Origin: Actinoplanes oblitus
GTDB taxonomy: Bacteria; Actinomycetota; Actinomycetes; Mycobacteriales; Micromonosporaceae
Assembly: GCF_030252345.1 (NCBI RefSeq)
Contig: NZ_CP126980.1
Coordinates: 457,501-521,500 of the forward strand
Reading direction: 5' to 3'
DNA length: 64,000 bases
Each line of letters opens with the position of its first letter. Position 1 is the first letter of the stretch. Shown here in pieces: positions 17,090 through 26,294 of the stretch. Below the pieces are notes generated by a model, which saw only the letters and a list, made by a program, of their open reading frames with translations, was not told the DNA's origin and did not search any database. Position numbers and translations under genes: made by a program.

Positions 17090-18657
17090 CCGGCACCGGC
17101 AGCCTGCTGCGGCTGATCCTGCGCCGTGACCGGGTGATCCTGCCGCTCTGGGTGCTCCTGCTCGGCATCCTGCCCCAGGTCTACCTGGCCGGTTTCCAGA
17201 AACTGTTCGCCACCGACGCGGAACGCCTTCAGTACGCGCACATCAGCGCCACCAACGCCGGGTTCACCGGCCTCTACGGGCCGGTGTCCGGTGACAGCCT
17301 CGGCGAGCTGGTGGTCTGGCGCGCCGGCTTCGTCCCGGTGATGATCGGGCTGGCCGCGCTGCTCACCGTGATCCGGCACACCCGGGCCGAGGAGGAGGCC
17401 GGCCGCAGCGACCTGATCCGGGCCACCGTCGTCGGCCGGTGGGCTCAGCTGGCCGCCGCCCTGATCGCCACCACGCTCGGCTGCCTGGTGATCGGCCTGA
17501 TGGTGACCGCCTCGATGATCGGAGCGGGGGAGCCGGCCGAGGGCTCGGTGGCGTTCGGCGCGCTGTTCACCCTCAGCGGCTGGCTGTTCGCCGGCGTCGC
17601 CGCGGTCGCCGCCCAGCTCAGCGGCAGTGCCCGCGGCGCCCGGACGATAGCGGTGGTGGTCCTCGGCGTGTCCTACGTGCTGCGGATGGGCGGGGACATC
17701 TCGGCGGCCGGCGACGGACGGCTGGACTGGCTCGCCTGGCTGTCCCCGCTCGGCTGGGTGCAGAAGATCGTGCCGTACGGCGCCGACGACTGGACCCCGG
17801 CGATCATCGCGCTGCTGGTCTCGGTGGCGGCGGTGGCGGTGGCCGGGGTGCTGCTCAGCCGGCGGGACCTGAGCTCCGGCCTGCTCCCCGCGCGACTCGG
17901 CCCGGCACACGCCGGCGGCGGCCTGGCCTCGCCGCTCGGGCTGGCCTGGCGGCTGCACCGGGGGCTGCTGCTCGGCTGGACCGCCGGGTTCGCCGCGCTC
18001 GGCCTGGTCTTCGGCGGGGTCGGCAGCAGCGTGGTGGACCTCGCCGAGGGCAACAGCGGGGTGACCGACGTCTTCAGCAAGATCGGCGGCACCGGTCCGG
18101 TGACCGACGCGTACTTCGCGACGACAGCGGCGATCTGCGGGCTGATCGTGGCCATCTACGCGATCCAGGCCGGGTTGCGGATCCGCGACGAGGAACAGAA
18201 CGGGCACGCCGAGCTGATCCTCGGCACCGCCGTGGGTCGCCTCTCGTGGGCCGCCAGCCACCTGGTCTTCGCCCTGCTCGGGCCGGCGGTGGCGCTGGCG
18301 GCCGAGGGTGCGCTGGCCGGAGCGACCTTCGGTGATCCCGGGCCGGTGCTGGCCGCGTCGCTGGCTCAGCTGCCGGCGGTCTGGGTGCTGGGCTCGGTGG
18401 CCGTGCTGCTGATCGGGGTGCTGCCCCGGTTCGCCGCCGCCGCCTGGGGCGCGGTGGCGGTGTCGCTGCTGATCCTGCTGGTCGGCGGGCTGCTGGAGGT
18501 CCCGCAGTGGGCGATGGACGTCTCGCCCTTCACGCACGTGCCGCAGCTGCCGGCGGCGAGCTTCTCCGCCGTACCGGAAATCGTCCTGATCCTCGTCGCT
18601 GTCGCCCTCGCCGCGGCCGGGCTGACCGCCTTGCGCCGCCGCGACATCCCCGCCTGA
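17086..18657 (+). CDS. ABC exporter permease, polyketide-antibiotic exporter family
   Basis: 523 residues with about twelve membrane segments arranged as two similar halves (each beginning with a helix followed by a [13 protein letters not shown] or [19 protein letters not shown] loop). This doubled ABC-2 permease is the family often labelled 'exporter of polyketide antibiotics'. Both [20 protein letters not shown] and [20 protein letters not shown] loops are present, one per half. With the TetR regulator and ATPase it forms a complete inducible efflux operon; the substrate cannot be read from sequence. Confidence 0.9.
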   Translation: MTGTGSLLRLILRRDRVILPLWVLLLGILPQVYLAGFQKLFATDAERLQYAHISATNAGFTGLYGPVSGDSLGELVVWRAGFVPVMIGLAALLTVIRHTRAEEEAGRSDLIRATVVGRWAQLAAALIATTLGCLVIGLMVTASMIGAGEPAEGSVAFGALFTLSGWLFAGVAAVAAQLSGSARGARTIAVVVLGVSYVLRMGGDISAAGDGRLDWLAWLSPLGWVQKIVPYGADDWTPAIIALLVSVAAVAVAGVLLSRRDLSSGLLPARLGPAHAGGGLASPLGLAWRLHRGLLLGWTAGFAALGLVFGGVGSSVVDLAEGNSGVTDVFSKIGGTGPVTDAYFATTAAICGLIVAIYAIQAGLRIRDEEQNGHAELILGTAVGRLSWAASHLVFALLGPAVALAAEGALAGATFGDPGPVLAASLAQLPAVWVLGSVAVLLIGVLPRFAAAAWGAVAVSLLILLVGGLLEVPQWAMDVSPFTHVPQLPAASFSAVPEIVLILVAVALAAAGLTALRRRDIPA

Positions 18658-18664
18658 CAAGCCG

Positions 18665-18691
18665 CCGGCCTGCGGCATCGCCGCAGGCCGG
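18665..18691. terminator. hairpin between convergent genes
   Basis: A perfect 12-bp stem (CCGGCCTGCGGC / GCCGCAGGCCGG, loop ATC) fills the short gap between the exporter operon and the antiporter gene. There is no T-run; it probably ends transcription from both sides. Confidence 0.65.
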
Positions 18692-18696
18692 GGCGC

Positions 18697-20328
18697 TCAG
18701 TGCGATCTCCCGCGTTTCGGCAGGACCAGCTCCTCGTGGTCGAGTTCGCGATTGAGTACGCGCAGGTTCTGGTCGTCCAGGCGGCCGGCGTCCCGCCAGC
18801 GGAGCAGTTCCTCGCGCTCGGCGTCGATCACCGCCTGCCGCACCGTCAGCGCGGCCTCGTACTGCTCGGACAGCGGCACCTCCGGGGAGTCCACCTGTTC
18901 GAGCAGGTCGAGACGGTGGCGGTAGCGGTCGAGGCGGACCTGGAGCTGCTTGCGCATGGTCTCCATGGCCTCGTCCTCGTTGCTGTCGTGGTGCTCGCTC
19001 TGGATGTCGTCGAGCCGGTTCAGCGCGGCGCGGACCGCCGCCGAGCGGGCCTCGTTGCGCAGCCGGGCCTTGTCGGTCTCGTTGGCCCGCAGGCCCAGCC
19101 GGCGGACCAGCGGCGCGAACGTCAGGCCCTGCCCGACCAGGGTGACCAGCACCACCGAGAAGGCGCAGAAGGCCAGCAGGTCGCGGTTCGGGAAGGTGCC
19201 CGGGAGGCTGTAGATCGCGGCGAGCGTGATCACGCCGCGGGTGCCGGCCCAGCTCAGCACCGCCGATTCCTTGCCGCTGAGCGACTTCTCCTGGACCGTG
19301 CCGGAGTCGTCCTCACCACCCAGCCGGGTGTGCAGCGAGCGGGGCAGTAGCTGGGTGAGCACCAGCCAGAGCGGGCGCAGCAGCAGCACCACGCCGAGGG
19401 TGACCGACAGCGCGACGACTATCGTGCCGGTTCCGTATCTGCCCAGGCCCTGCAGCACGGTCCTCATCTGCTGGCCGATCAGCAGGAAGACCACGCCCTC
19501 CAGCAGGAAGTCGATCAGCCGCCAGACCGCGCTGGTCTGCAGGCGGCTGGCGCCGGTCGCGTAGCGCGGGGTGTCGTGGCCGATGATCAGGCCGGCCACC
19601 ACCACCGCGAGCACCCCGGAGACGTGCAGGTGCTCGCCGAGCAGGTACGCCGTGAACGGTGTGACCAGCGAGATCGCGTTGGCGGTCAGCGGGTCGGCGC
19701 GCAGCACCCGGAGGAACCGGACGACCCACGCCACCGCCCAGCCGACCAGCACTCCGCCGGCCGCGGCCAGGACGAACTCGCCGACAGTGGCCTTGACCGA
19801 GAAGTCCTCGTGGCCGGTGGCCACCTCGCCGGCGACGAGCAGGATGGTCAGCGCTGTCGCGTCGTTGAGCAGGCCCTCGCCCTGGATCAGGGTGATCAGG
19901 TTGGTGGGCAGGCCGGCCTTGCGGCCGACGGCGAGCGCGGCGACCGGGTCGGGCGGGGCCACCGCCGCGCCCAGGGCCACGCCGGCGGCCAGGGTGACGC
20001 CGGAGACCCAGAGGGAGAGCCCGTAACCGACCAGCAGCGCGGTGGCGATCACCAGGGCCACCGACAGGCTGATCACGGTGCGCAGGTTGCGCCGGATGTC
20101 CAGCAGTGACGAGTCCAGCGCCGCGTTGTAGAGCAGCGGCGGAAGGATGAACGTGAGAATCAGCTCCGGTTCGAGTTCGACGTTCGGACCGGGGAGGTAG
20201 GCGTAGGCGATTCCGAAAACGGTCAGCAGGACAGCGGCGGGCAGGCCGGTCTTCCCGGTGATCCAGTGCACCAGCACGATGACCGCGACGGCGCCCAGAC
20301 CGAAAAGAAGGGTCTCCTCGAGGCTCAT
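18697..20328 (-). CDS. Na+/H+ antiporter, CPA1 (NhaP-like) family
   Basis: 543 residues. About twelve membrane helices in the first 400 residues, with the antiporter signatures GAAVAPPDPVAALAVG, GEGLLNDATALTILL and SWAGTRGVITLAAIYSLP, followed by a ~130-residue hydrophilic, helical C-terminal tail (NEARSAAVRAALNRLDDIQSEHHD...), probably a regulatory cytoplasmic domain. It exchanges cytosolic Na+ for protons at the cell membrane. It is the last gene of a minus-strand series but has its own 72-bp upstream gap. Confidence 0.93.
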   Translation of the reverse strand: MSLEETLLFGLGAVAVIVLVHWITGKTGLPAAVLLTVFGIAYAYLPGPNVELEPELILTFILPPLLYNAALDSSLLDIRRNLRTVISLSVALVIATALLVGYGLSLWVSGVTLAAGVALGAAVAPPDPVAALAVGRKAGLPTNLITLIQGEGLLNDATALTILLVAGEVATGHEDFSVKATVGEFVLAAAGGVLVGWAVAWVVRFLRVLRADPLTANAISLVTPFTAYLLGEHLHVSGVLAVVVAGLIIGHDTPRYATGASRLQTSAVWRLIDFLLEGVVFLLIGQQMRTVLQGLGRYGTGTIVVALSVTLGVVLLLRPLWLVLTQLLPRSLHTRLGGEDDSGTVQEKSLSGKESAVLSWAGTRGVITLAAIYSLPGTFPNRDLLAFCAFSVVLVTLVGQGLTFAPLVRRLGLRANETDKARLRNEARSAAVRAALNRLDDIQSEHHDSNEDEAMETMRKQLQVRLDRYRHRLDLLEQVDSPEVPLSEQYEAALTVRQAVIDAEREELLRWRDAGRLDDQNLRVLNRELDHEELVLPKRGRSH

Positions 20329-20400
20329 CCACCTATTCTTCGCTACTCCCGATCACGCCGTCGTGGCAGGCTGATGACGTGATCGGGAGCAGCTCGCCGG

Positions 20401-20922
20401 TTATTCGAGGCCGGCCTGCCGCAGGGCGGTGGTGTGGCGCCGGACGATCGGCAGCGCGCCCCGGGCGATCTGTCGCACCTCGGCCTCGTCGCCGTCGGCC
20501 AGCTCGGCCCGGATCACCCGAGCGGCACGGGCGTGCAGGGCCGCCTGAGTGGTCAGGAAGAGCTTGTCGAACTCGGTCCGGGACGTGCTGCGGTACAGCA
20601 TGACGCCCTGCTGGACGGTGCTGTTCGGCTCGCTGTCCAGCTGGACGCGCAGGGTCCGGGCGACATCGCGGACCGCCGCGTCCAGGTGCGTGCTGTCCGC
20701 GGCGAACCGGGCGCCCAGCGCGCGGATCCGCGGGTCGGCAGCCTTGTGTGCGGCGATCCGGCCGAGCACGATCTGGGCGAGGTTGCCCTGATGGGCGGTG
20801 CGCAGGAAGGCGGCGTCCGGGTCGAGCCGGCGGGCCGGCGGGGCCGTCGCGACGGCCGCAGGGGCGAAACCGGCAACGGCCGCGACCACGACGATGGCCG
20901 CTGCGATCTGTCGCAAGAACAT
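20401..20922 (-). CDS. secreted DUF4142 protein
   Basis: 173 residues with a signal peptide (about 1-27, ending AVA-TAP). The mature part is an all-alpha DUF4142 domain (DAAFLRTAHQGNLAQIVLGRIAAHKAADPRIRALGARFAADSTHLDAAV), a ferritin-like four-helix bundle fold of unknown function found on many bacterial surfaces. The ribosome binding site (AGGGGGA) pairs with an upstream complement in a hairpin, so translation may be regulated. Confidence 0.82.
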   Translation of the reverse strand: MFLRQIAAAIVVVAAVAGFAPAAVATAPPARRLDPDAAFLRTAHQGNLAQIVLGRIAAHKAADPRIRALGARFAADSTHLDAAVRDVARTLRVQLDSEPNSTVQQGVMLYRSTSRTEFDKLFLTTQAALHARAARVIRAELADGDEAEVRQIARGALPIVRRHTTALRQAGLE

Positions 20923-20930
20923 AATGAAAA

Positions 20931-20982
20931 TCCCCCTATGTCGGAAATCGCAGGCTAGCCGCGAAGAACCGACACAGGGGGA
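20931..20982 (-). promoter_or_regulatory. hairpin that can mask the DUF4142 ribosome binding site
   Basis: Read on the minus strand, TCCCCCTGTGTCGG pairs with CCGACATAGGGGGA (13 of 14 positions) across a 24-nt loop. The second arm contains the AGGGGGA Shine-Dalgarno just before the ATG at 20922. The same structure follows the ahcY stop by 18 bp, so it could also act as a terminator for ahcY. Confidence 0.5.
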
Positions 20983-21000
20983 CTATCTACTGCTTATAAC

Positions 21001-22461
21001 TCAGTAGCGGTAGTGCTCCGGCTTGTACGGACCCTCGACGTCCACGCCCAGGTACTCCGCCTGCTTCTTGGTCAGCGTGGTGAGCCGGACGCCGAGCGCG
21101 TCCAGGTGCAGCCGCGCGACCTTCTCGTCCAGGTGCTTGGGGAGGACGTAGACCTGCTTCGCGTACTCGCCCGGCTTGGTCCAGAGCTCGATCTGGGCCA
21201 TCACCTGGTTGGTGAACGAGTTGGACATGACGAAGCTGGGGTGGCCGGTGGCGTTGCCCAGGTTCATCAGCCGGCCCTCGGAGAGCACGATCACCGAGTG
21301 CCCGTCCGGGAAGCGCCACTCGTGCACCTGCGGCTTGATCTCGACCTTCTCGACGCCGGGAACCTTCGCCAGGCCGGCCATGTCGATCTCGTCGTCGAAG
21401 TGCCCGACGTTGCCGACGATCGCGTTGTGCTTCATCGCGGTCAGGTGCTCGACCCGGATGATGTCGGTGCCGCCGGTGGTGGTGATGAAGATGTCGGCCT
21501 CGCCGACCACGTCCTCCAGGCGGACCACCTGCATGCCGTCCATCGCCGCCTGCAGCGCGCAGATCGGGTCGACCTCGGTCACCACGACGCGGGCGCCCTG
21601 GCCGCGCAGGGTCTCCGCGGAGCCCTTGCCGACGTCGCCGTAGCCGCAGACCACTGCCAGCTTGCCGCCGAGCATCACGTCGGTGGCCCGGTTCAGGCCG
21701 TCGACCAGGGAGTGGCGGATGCCGTACTTGTTGTCGAACTTGCTCTTGGTGACCGCGTCGTTGACGTTGATCGCCGGGAAGAGCAGGGTGCCCTCCTTGG
21801 CCAGCTTGTAGAGCCGGGCCACGCCGGTGGTGGTCTCCTCGGTCACGCCGCGGATCTCGGCGGCGATCCGGGTGAACCGCTGCGGGTCCTCGGCGAGGCT
21901 GGCCCGCAGGGTGTCCAGGATGATCGAGTACTCGTGCGAGTCGGCCTCGGTGGCCTGCGGGACCGCGCCGGCCGCCTCGAACTCCACGCCCTTGTGCACC
22001 AGCAGGGTGGCGTCACCGCCGTCGTCCAGGATCATGTTCGGACCCTGGCCGTTGCCGAAGTCGAACAGCTGGGTGGTGGCCCACCAGTACTCCTCCAGGG
22101 TCTCGCCCTTCCAGGCGAAGACCGGGACGCCGGCCGGGGCGTCGACGGTGCCGGTCGGGCCGACCGCGACAGCGGCGGCCGCCTCGTCCTGAGTGGAGAA
22201 GATGTTGCAGGACACCCAGCGCACCTCGGCGCCGAGCGCGACAAGCGTCTCGATCAGGACCGCGGTCTGCACCGTCATGTGCAGCGAGCCGGCGATCCGG
22301 GCGCCCGCGAGGGGCTTCGACTCGCCGAACTCGGTGCGCAGCGACATCAGGCCCGGCATCTCGTGCTCGGCGAGGCGGAGCTGGTGCCGCCCGGCCTCGG
22401 CCAGGTTGATGTCGGCGATCGCGAAGTCGAGACCGTTGACGGACTTAAGTTTGTCGCTCAT
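21001..22461 (-). CDS. ahcY: adenosylhomocysteinase
   Basis: 486 residues. Splits S-adenosylhomocysteine, the toxic product of methyl transfer, into adenosine and homocysteine. The NAD site [20 protein letters not shown], the substrate region [16 protein letters not shown] and the C-terminal lysine/tyrosine tail (PYKPEHYRY) of the family are all present. It has the ~40-residue insert typical of the longer actinobacterial/eukaryotic-like enzymes. An SAH riboswitch lies directly upstream and GGAGG precedes the ATG. Confidence 0.97.
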   Translation of the reverse strand: MSDKLKSVNGLDFAIADINLAEAGRHQLRLAEHEMPGLMSLRTEFGESKPLAGARIAGSLHMTVQTAVLIETLVALGAEVRWVSCNIFSTQDEAAAAVAVGPTGTVDAPAGVPVFAWKGETLEEYWWATTQLFDFGNGQGPNMILDDGGDATLLVHKGVEFEAAGAVPQATEADSHEYSIILDTLRASLAEDPQRFTRIAAEIRGVTEETTTGVARLYKLAKEGTLLFPAINVNDAVTKSKFDNKYGIRHSLVDGLNRATDVMLGGKLAVVCGYGDVGKGSAETLRGQGARVVVTEVDPICALQAAMDGMQVVRLEDVVGEADIFITTTGGTDIIRVEHLTAMKHNAIVGNVGHFDDEIDMAGLAKVPGVEKVEIKPQVHEWRFPDGHSVIVLSEGRLMNLGNATGHPSFVMSNSFTNQVMAQIELWTKPGEYAKQVYVLPKHLDEKVARLHLDALGVRLTTLTKKQAEYLGVDVEGPYKPEHYRY

Positions 22462-22483
22462 GAAAAGAGGGCTCCTCCCTCTC

Positions 22484-22556
22484 AGGAGGCGCCCTTACGT
22501 CAAAGACTCCGCACCCGAGCGTGGCGGACGCCATTGTCCGTTGCAGCGCCTCTCGG
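22484..22556 (-). promoter_or_regulatory. SAH riboswitch controlling ahcY
   Basis: On the minus strand: P1 CCGAG...CTCGG, the core GAGGCGCTGCAAC, a small hairpin CGGAC-aatggc-GTCCG, GCCACGCTCGG, and then a pseudoknot strand GGGCGCCTC whose GCGCCTC is fully complementary to GAGGCGC. This matches the SAH riboswitch known upstream of ahcY in actinobacteria, which turns expression on when SAH builds up. The pseudoknot strand lies about 15 nt before the AGGAG site, so translational control is likely. Confidence 0.9.
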
Positions 22557-22591
22557 ATCGGCGTGACTACTTTATCTTCTTCGGCGCTTGA

Positions 22592-23443
22592 TCACATGCG
22601 CCTGAGGGTTCCGTCGGTGTCGGTAATGACATAGGTGCCGTCGCCCAGCGGTTCGAGGTCGTCCGGCTCCATCGTGACGATGCCCAGGTCACCGAGGATC
22701 TCGCCGGTACCGGTGCCGACCCGGAAATGCCGCCAGGATTCGCCGTCGGAGACCACCACGATCGCGGTCTCCGCGTCCAGGTAGCCACCGGCGAACTCGA
22801 CGGCGGAGTAGCCGAACGCCTCCGGGCCGAGCCGGAACCGGACCACCCCGCTGGGGAAGTCGTGGAAGGCGACGTCGCCCTGCTCGTACTCGACCGTCAT
22901 GATCTGGCTCTCGTCCGGCGCGACGCCGATCGGCACGCGGTCCGCCCAGCCGAGGTCGAGCGGCTCGCCGTCCGGTGCCGCGAGGTAGACCCGGGTGCCG
23001 TCCTGGCCCTCGCCGACGTCGAGCAGCATCCGCCCGTCCCGGAAGGGGTGCTGCCCGCCGCCGTGCCCGGCACTGTCCAGCGGGAACCGGCGGCGCGGCG
23101 CCCCGGTGGCCGCGTCCAGCACGATCCACTCGTCCTGCTCGCCCCGGTCGGCCTCGGCCTGCGGCGCGTAGACCCAGACCAGCGCGTCGTCGGCGGAGAA
23201 CACCGCGTCGACCAGGAAGGAGCCGGCGTACTCCCCGCGCGGGCCCAGCTCGAAGCGCCATCGCTCGCGCCCGGCCGGGTCGATCCGGACCACCGCGTCG
23301 TCGGTCGCGTAGACCAGCGAGTCGCGGGCCGAGGACACCGACCAGGACCAGACGTCCGGGGGCAGCGGGAAGATCCGGAGCGGCTCGAGGGCCTCGTCGA
23401 ACACCTGGACGTCGTCGCCGGACCGGCGGGAGATCACGCGCAC
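22592..23443 (-). CDS. hypothetical propeller-like protein
   Basis: 283 residues, no signal peptide, no membrane segment. Strand-rich repeats (WSWSVSSARDSLVYATDDAVVRIDPAGRERWRFELG; TRVYLAAPDGEPLDLGW; TYVITDTDGTLRRM) suggest a cytosolic six- or seven-bladed beta-propeller. No family is recognised with confidence. It is divergent from the LacI gene across 50 bp and precedes the riboswitch-led ahcY on the same strand, but the riboswitch makes ahcY an independent unit. Confidence 0.75.
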   Translation of the reverse strand: MRVISRRSGDDVQVFDEALEPLRIFPLPPDVWSWSVSSARDSLVYATDDAVVRIDPAGRERWRFELGPRGEYAGSFLVDAVFSADDALVWVYAPQAEADRGEQDEWIVLDAATGAPRRRFPLDSAGHGGGQHPFRDGRMLLDVGEGQDGTRVYLAAPDGEPLDLGWADRVPIGVAPDESQIMTVEYEQGDVAFHDFPSGVVRFRLGPEAFGYSAVEFAGGYLDAETAIVVVSDGESWRHFRVGTGTGEILGDLGIVTMEPDDLEPLGDGTYVITDTDGTLRRM

Positions 23444-23493
23444 GCGCGAAGACTACGTCACGCGATGGAGCGGAATGAGATCAAAGACCTTCC

Positions 23494-24447
23494 ATGGGAC
23501 CTCAGGAACCCATCATTCTGTACGGCGTGAAGCCCCCGCACCGGATCCAGGAGATCGCCGCGCGAGCCGGCCTGAGCCCGGCCACCGTGGACCGGGTGCT
23601 GCATCAGCGGGGCGGGGTCCGGGAGAGCACCGCCGGCCGGGTCCACCAGGCGATCGCCGAGCTGGACCGGGAGTCCGCGACGGCTCGCGTCCTGACGATC
23701 GACCTGGTGCTGCCCACCGACTTCGGCGCGGACGTGCCGGCGGCGCTCGACCCGGACCTGCCGATCCAGTCCCGGGTGCACCGCACCGACGACCCGGCCG
23801 GCGCGCTCGGCCAGGTCGCCCGGTCCCGCTCGGACGGGGTGATCGTGCTGGCCCCGCCGCTGCCCGAGGTGGCCGACGCGGTGGCCCGGCTGGACGTGCC
23901 GGTGGTGACGCTGAACGTGGACCTGCCGGCCGGCAAGCGGATCGCGCACGTCGGGGTGGACGACTTCGAGGCCGGGGCGACAGCGGCGTACCTGGTCGAG
24001 CAGTGGCTGCACGACCGCGCCGGCGACGTGCTGGTGGTCGCCGAGCGGGCGGCGCCGCAGCGGGTGGCCGGCTTCCGGTCGGTGCTCGGCCCGGCCCGGC
24101 GGCTGCACGTGGTGACCGGTCCGGATCAGGCGCGCGCCACGCTGGCCGGGACACATACCGTACGGGCGGTCTATGCGCCGGCGGCCGGCGACTGCGCCGG
24201 GGTGGTCGCGGCGTTCGCGGCCGAGCGGCGGAACTACGACGTGTTCGTGGCGCACGGCCTGACCCCGGACACCCTGCCGCTGTTGCGGACCCAGCAGATC
24301 TCCGCGGTGCTGCACCAGGACCTGGGGGCCGACCTGCGGCACGCCGGCCGGGCGATGCTGCGGGCACATGGGCTCCTGCCCGGGCCGATACGTTCCCATC
24401 CGGCCGCGGTGCGGATTCTCACCCCGTTCAACGTTCCGGTGTCCTGA
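23494..24447 (+). CDS. LacI-family transcriptional regulator
   Basis: 317 residues. N-terminal LacI helix-turn-helix (RIQEIAARAGLSPATVDRVLHQRGGVRESTAGRVHQAI, about 17-55) and a periplasmic-binding-like effector domain (GVIVLAPPLPEVADAV, HVGVDDFEAGATAAYLVEQW). The VDRVLH hinge reading is that of the subgroup paired with ribose/fructose-type sugars. Start ATG 23494 is uncertain; GTG 23527 sits nearer the DNA-binding domain and neither has a strong Shine-Dalgarno. It could act on the LacI-like boxes upstream of frcB or of the beta-helix gene, but no cognate transporter is adjacent. Confidence 0.88.
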   Translation: MGPQEPIILYGVKPPHRIQEIAARAGLSPATVDRVLHQRGGVRESTAGRVHQAIAELDRESATARVLTIDLVLPTDFGADVPAALDPDLPIQSRVHRTDDPAGALGQVARSRSDGVIVLAPPLPEVADAVARLDVPVVTLNVDLPAGKRIAHVGVDDFEAGATAAYLVEQWLHDRAGDVLVVAERAAPQRVAGFRSVLGPARRLHVVTGPDQARATLAGTHTVRAVYAPAAGDCAGVVAAFAAERRNYDVFVAHGLTPDTLPLLRTQQISAVLHQDLGADLRHAGRAMLRAHGLLPGPIRSHPAAVRILTPFNVPVS

Positions 24448-24693
24448 TCCGGGTCCGCCGTTCGTCAGGGTGGTCAGACCCGAGCAGGGGGACCGCTGAG
24501 GTGCCTGAGGTTCGCCGGCACCGGCACCGCGCCGGAGACCGGGCGGCCGGCGAGCTGTTCCGCCCGGCCGTGGCGGCTGCCGGTTCCCAGATGGAACGGC
24601 ATGCGTTATCGAAGCAAATCGGTTAACTCTCGGTTGCAGCGGTCAGACCCGCCGGTTCGGTGCCGAATCAGCAGGTACCGAACGAGGAGAGGG

Positions 24694-26286
24694 ATGACGA
24701 AGATGGCCGGAAACCGTGGGCTGGGGCAGTGGTGCCGGGACCGTAAGGTCTCCACCAAAGTGCTTGCGGTCGCCGGCGTGGCGATAGCCGGGACGGTGGT
24801 GACCGGCGTGCTCGCCGTGACCGGCATCGGCGACATGACCAGCACCCGCAACGCCGAGATCGGGCGGATGCTGCCGTACCTCACCAACCTGAACGACGCC
24901 GCGCTGGCGCTCAAGTCGGCCGCCAACGACGAGCGGGGCTACCTGCTCACCGAGGACCCGAAGTTCGCCAAGGAGGCGCTGGGCCGGCAGGAGAAGGTGA
25001 CGGCCTCGCTGGCCGCGGCCCGTGGGCTGGCCGGCGCGGACGCCGCGAAGGTGGACGCGATCGAGGCGGCCACCGACAAGTGGTTCACCGCCGTGCAGTC
25101 CGAGTTCACCCTCTTCGAGACCAAGCCGAAGGCGGCCACCGAGCTGGCCCTGGGCGCCAACCGGGACCTGCGCAAGGCCTACGAGGGCCTGCTCTCCGAC
25201 GAGGTCGGCACGGCCAACAAGGCGATGCTCGCCGGCCGTGGCTTCGACCACGCCGCCAACCGGACCCGCACCCTGGTGATCGCCGCGCTGCTCGCGGCGC
25301 TGCTGCTCGGCGTGAGCTGTGCCCTCTTCGTGGCCCGGCTGATCATCGTCCCGCTGCGCCGGGTGAGCGGGGTACTGGACAAGGTCGCCGAGGGTGACCT
25401 CACCGGCGACCCGGAGGTGCACCAGCGCGACGAGCTCGGGCACATGGCCGACTCGCTGCGGGCTGCCACCAGCTCGCTGCGGCAGACCGTCACCGACCTG
25501 ACCGCGCACTCCGAGTCGCTGGCCGCCGAGGCCGGCGCGCTCGCCGCCACCAGCAAGCAGAGCACCAGCAGCGCCGAGCAGGGCGCGCGGCAGGCCGCGA
25601 CGGTCGCCGACTCGGCGGCCACCATGTCGCTGAACATCCAGACCGTGGCGGCCGGCTCCGAGGAGATGGGCGCGTCGATCCGGGAGATCAGCGAGAGCGC
25701 CACCCAGGCCGTGCAGGTGGCCAACCGGGCGGTCGACGTCACCCGCAACACCAGCGCGGTGATGGCCAAGCTGGGCGAGTCGTCGGCGGAGATCGGCGAC
25801 GTGATCAAGACGATCACCGCGATCGCCGAGCAGACCAACCTCCTCGCGTTGAACGCCACCATCGAGGCGGCCCGGGCCGGCGAGATGGGCAAGGGGTTCG
25901 CGGTGGTGGCCAGCGAGGTCAAGGAGCTGTCCCAGGAGACCGCGCGGGCCACCGAGGACATCGGGCAGCGGGTCGCCGCGATCCAGGCGGACACCGCCGG
26001 CGCGGTCGCCGCGATCGGGGAGATCAGCGAGATCATCGGGCGGATCAACGACTTCCAGACCACCATCGCCTCGGCGGTGGAGGAGCAGACAGTCACCACG
26101 CAGGAGATGAGCCGCAACGTCAGCGAGGCGGCCGACGCCGGCACCCGGGTGGCCGACACGATCACCGGGGTGGCGTCGTCGGTGCAGCTCACCACGGTCG
26201 GCGTGGCCGAGGCCGACCGGGCCGCCACGCACCTGGCCGGGATGTCCACCGACCTGCGCCACATCGTCGAGCGCTTCAAGCTGTAG
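24694..26286 (+). CDS. methyl-accepting chemotaxis protein
   Basis: 530 residues. TM1 (about 22-43), a four-helix-bundle sensor (about 45-195, with [25 protein letters not shown] typical of 4HB_MCP), TM2 (about 197-219), HAMP, then the cytoplasmic signalling hairpin with the conserved tip [22 protein letters not shown] at 24694 is preferred because GAGGAGAGGG precedes it; the open frame begins 93 bp earlier. The 246 bp upstream hold no supported gene. A chemoreceptor suits a genus with motile spores, though no che or fla genes are in view. Confidence 0.93.
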   Translation: MTKMAGNRGLGQWCRDRKVSTKVLAVAGVAIAGTVVTGVLAVTGIGDMTSTRNAEIGRMLPYLTNLNDAALALKSAANDERGYLLTEDPKFAKEALGRQEKVTASLAAARGLAGADAAKVDAIEAATDKWFTAVQSEFTLFETKPKAATELALGANRDLRKAYEGLLSDEVGTANKAMLAGRGFDHAANRTRTLVIAALLAALLLGVSCALFVARLIIVPLRRVSGVLDKVAEGDLTGDPEVHQRDELGHMADSLRAATSSLRQTVTDLTAHSESLAAEAGALAATSKQSTSSAEQGARQAATVADSAATMSLNIQTVAAGSEEMGASIREISESATQAVQVANRAVDVTRNTSAVMAKLGESSAEIGDVIKTITAIAEQTNLLALNATIEAARAGEMGKGFAVVASEVKELSQETARATEDIGQRVAAIQADTAGAVAAIGEISEIIGRINDFQTTIASAVEEQTVTTQEMSRNVSEAADAGTRVADTITGVASSVQLTTVGVAEADRAATHLAGMSTDLRHIVERFKL

Positions 26287-26294
26287 ACGGAGCG

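Noticed and set aside
17056..18678. A 540-codon minus-strand frame over the ABC permease
   Set aside because: It is an antisense shadow of a clearly membrane-protein-coding strand.
24501..24626. 41-codon ORF upstream of the chemoreceptor
   Set aside because: GTG start with weak Shine-Dalgarno, no recognisable feature, basic Arg/His-rich composition; insufficient support.
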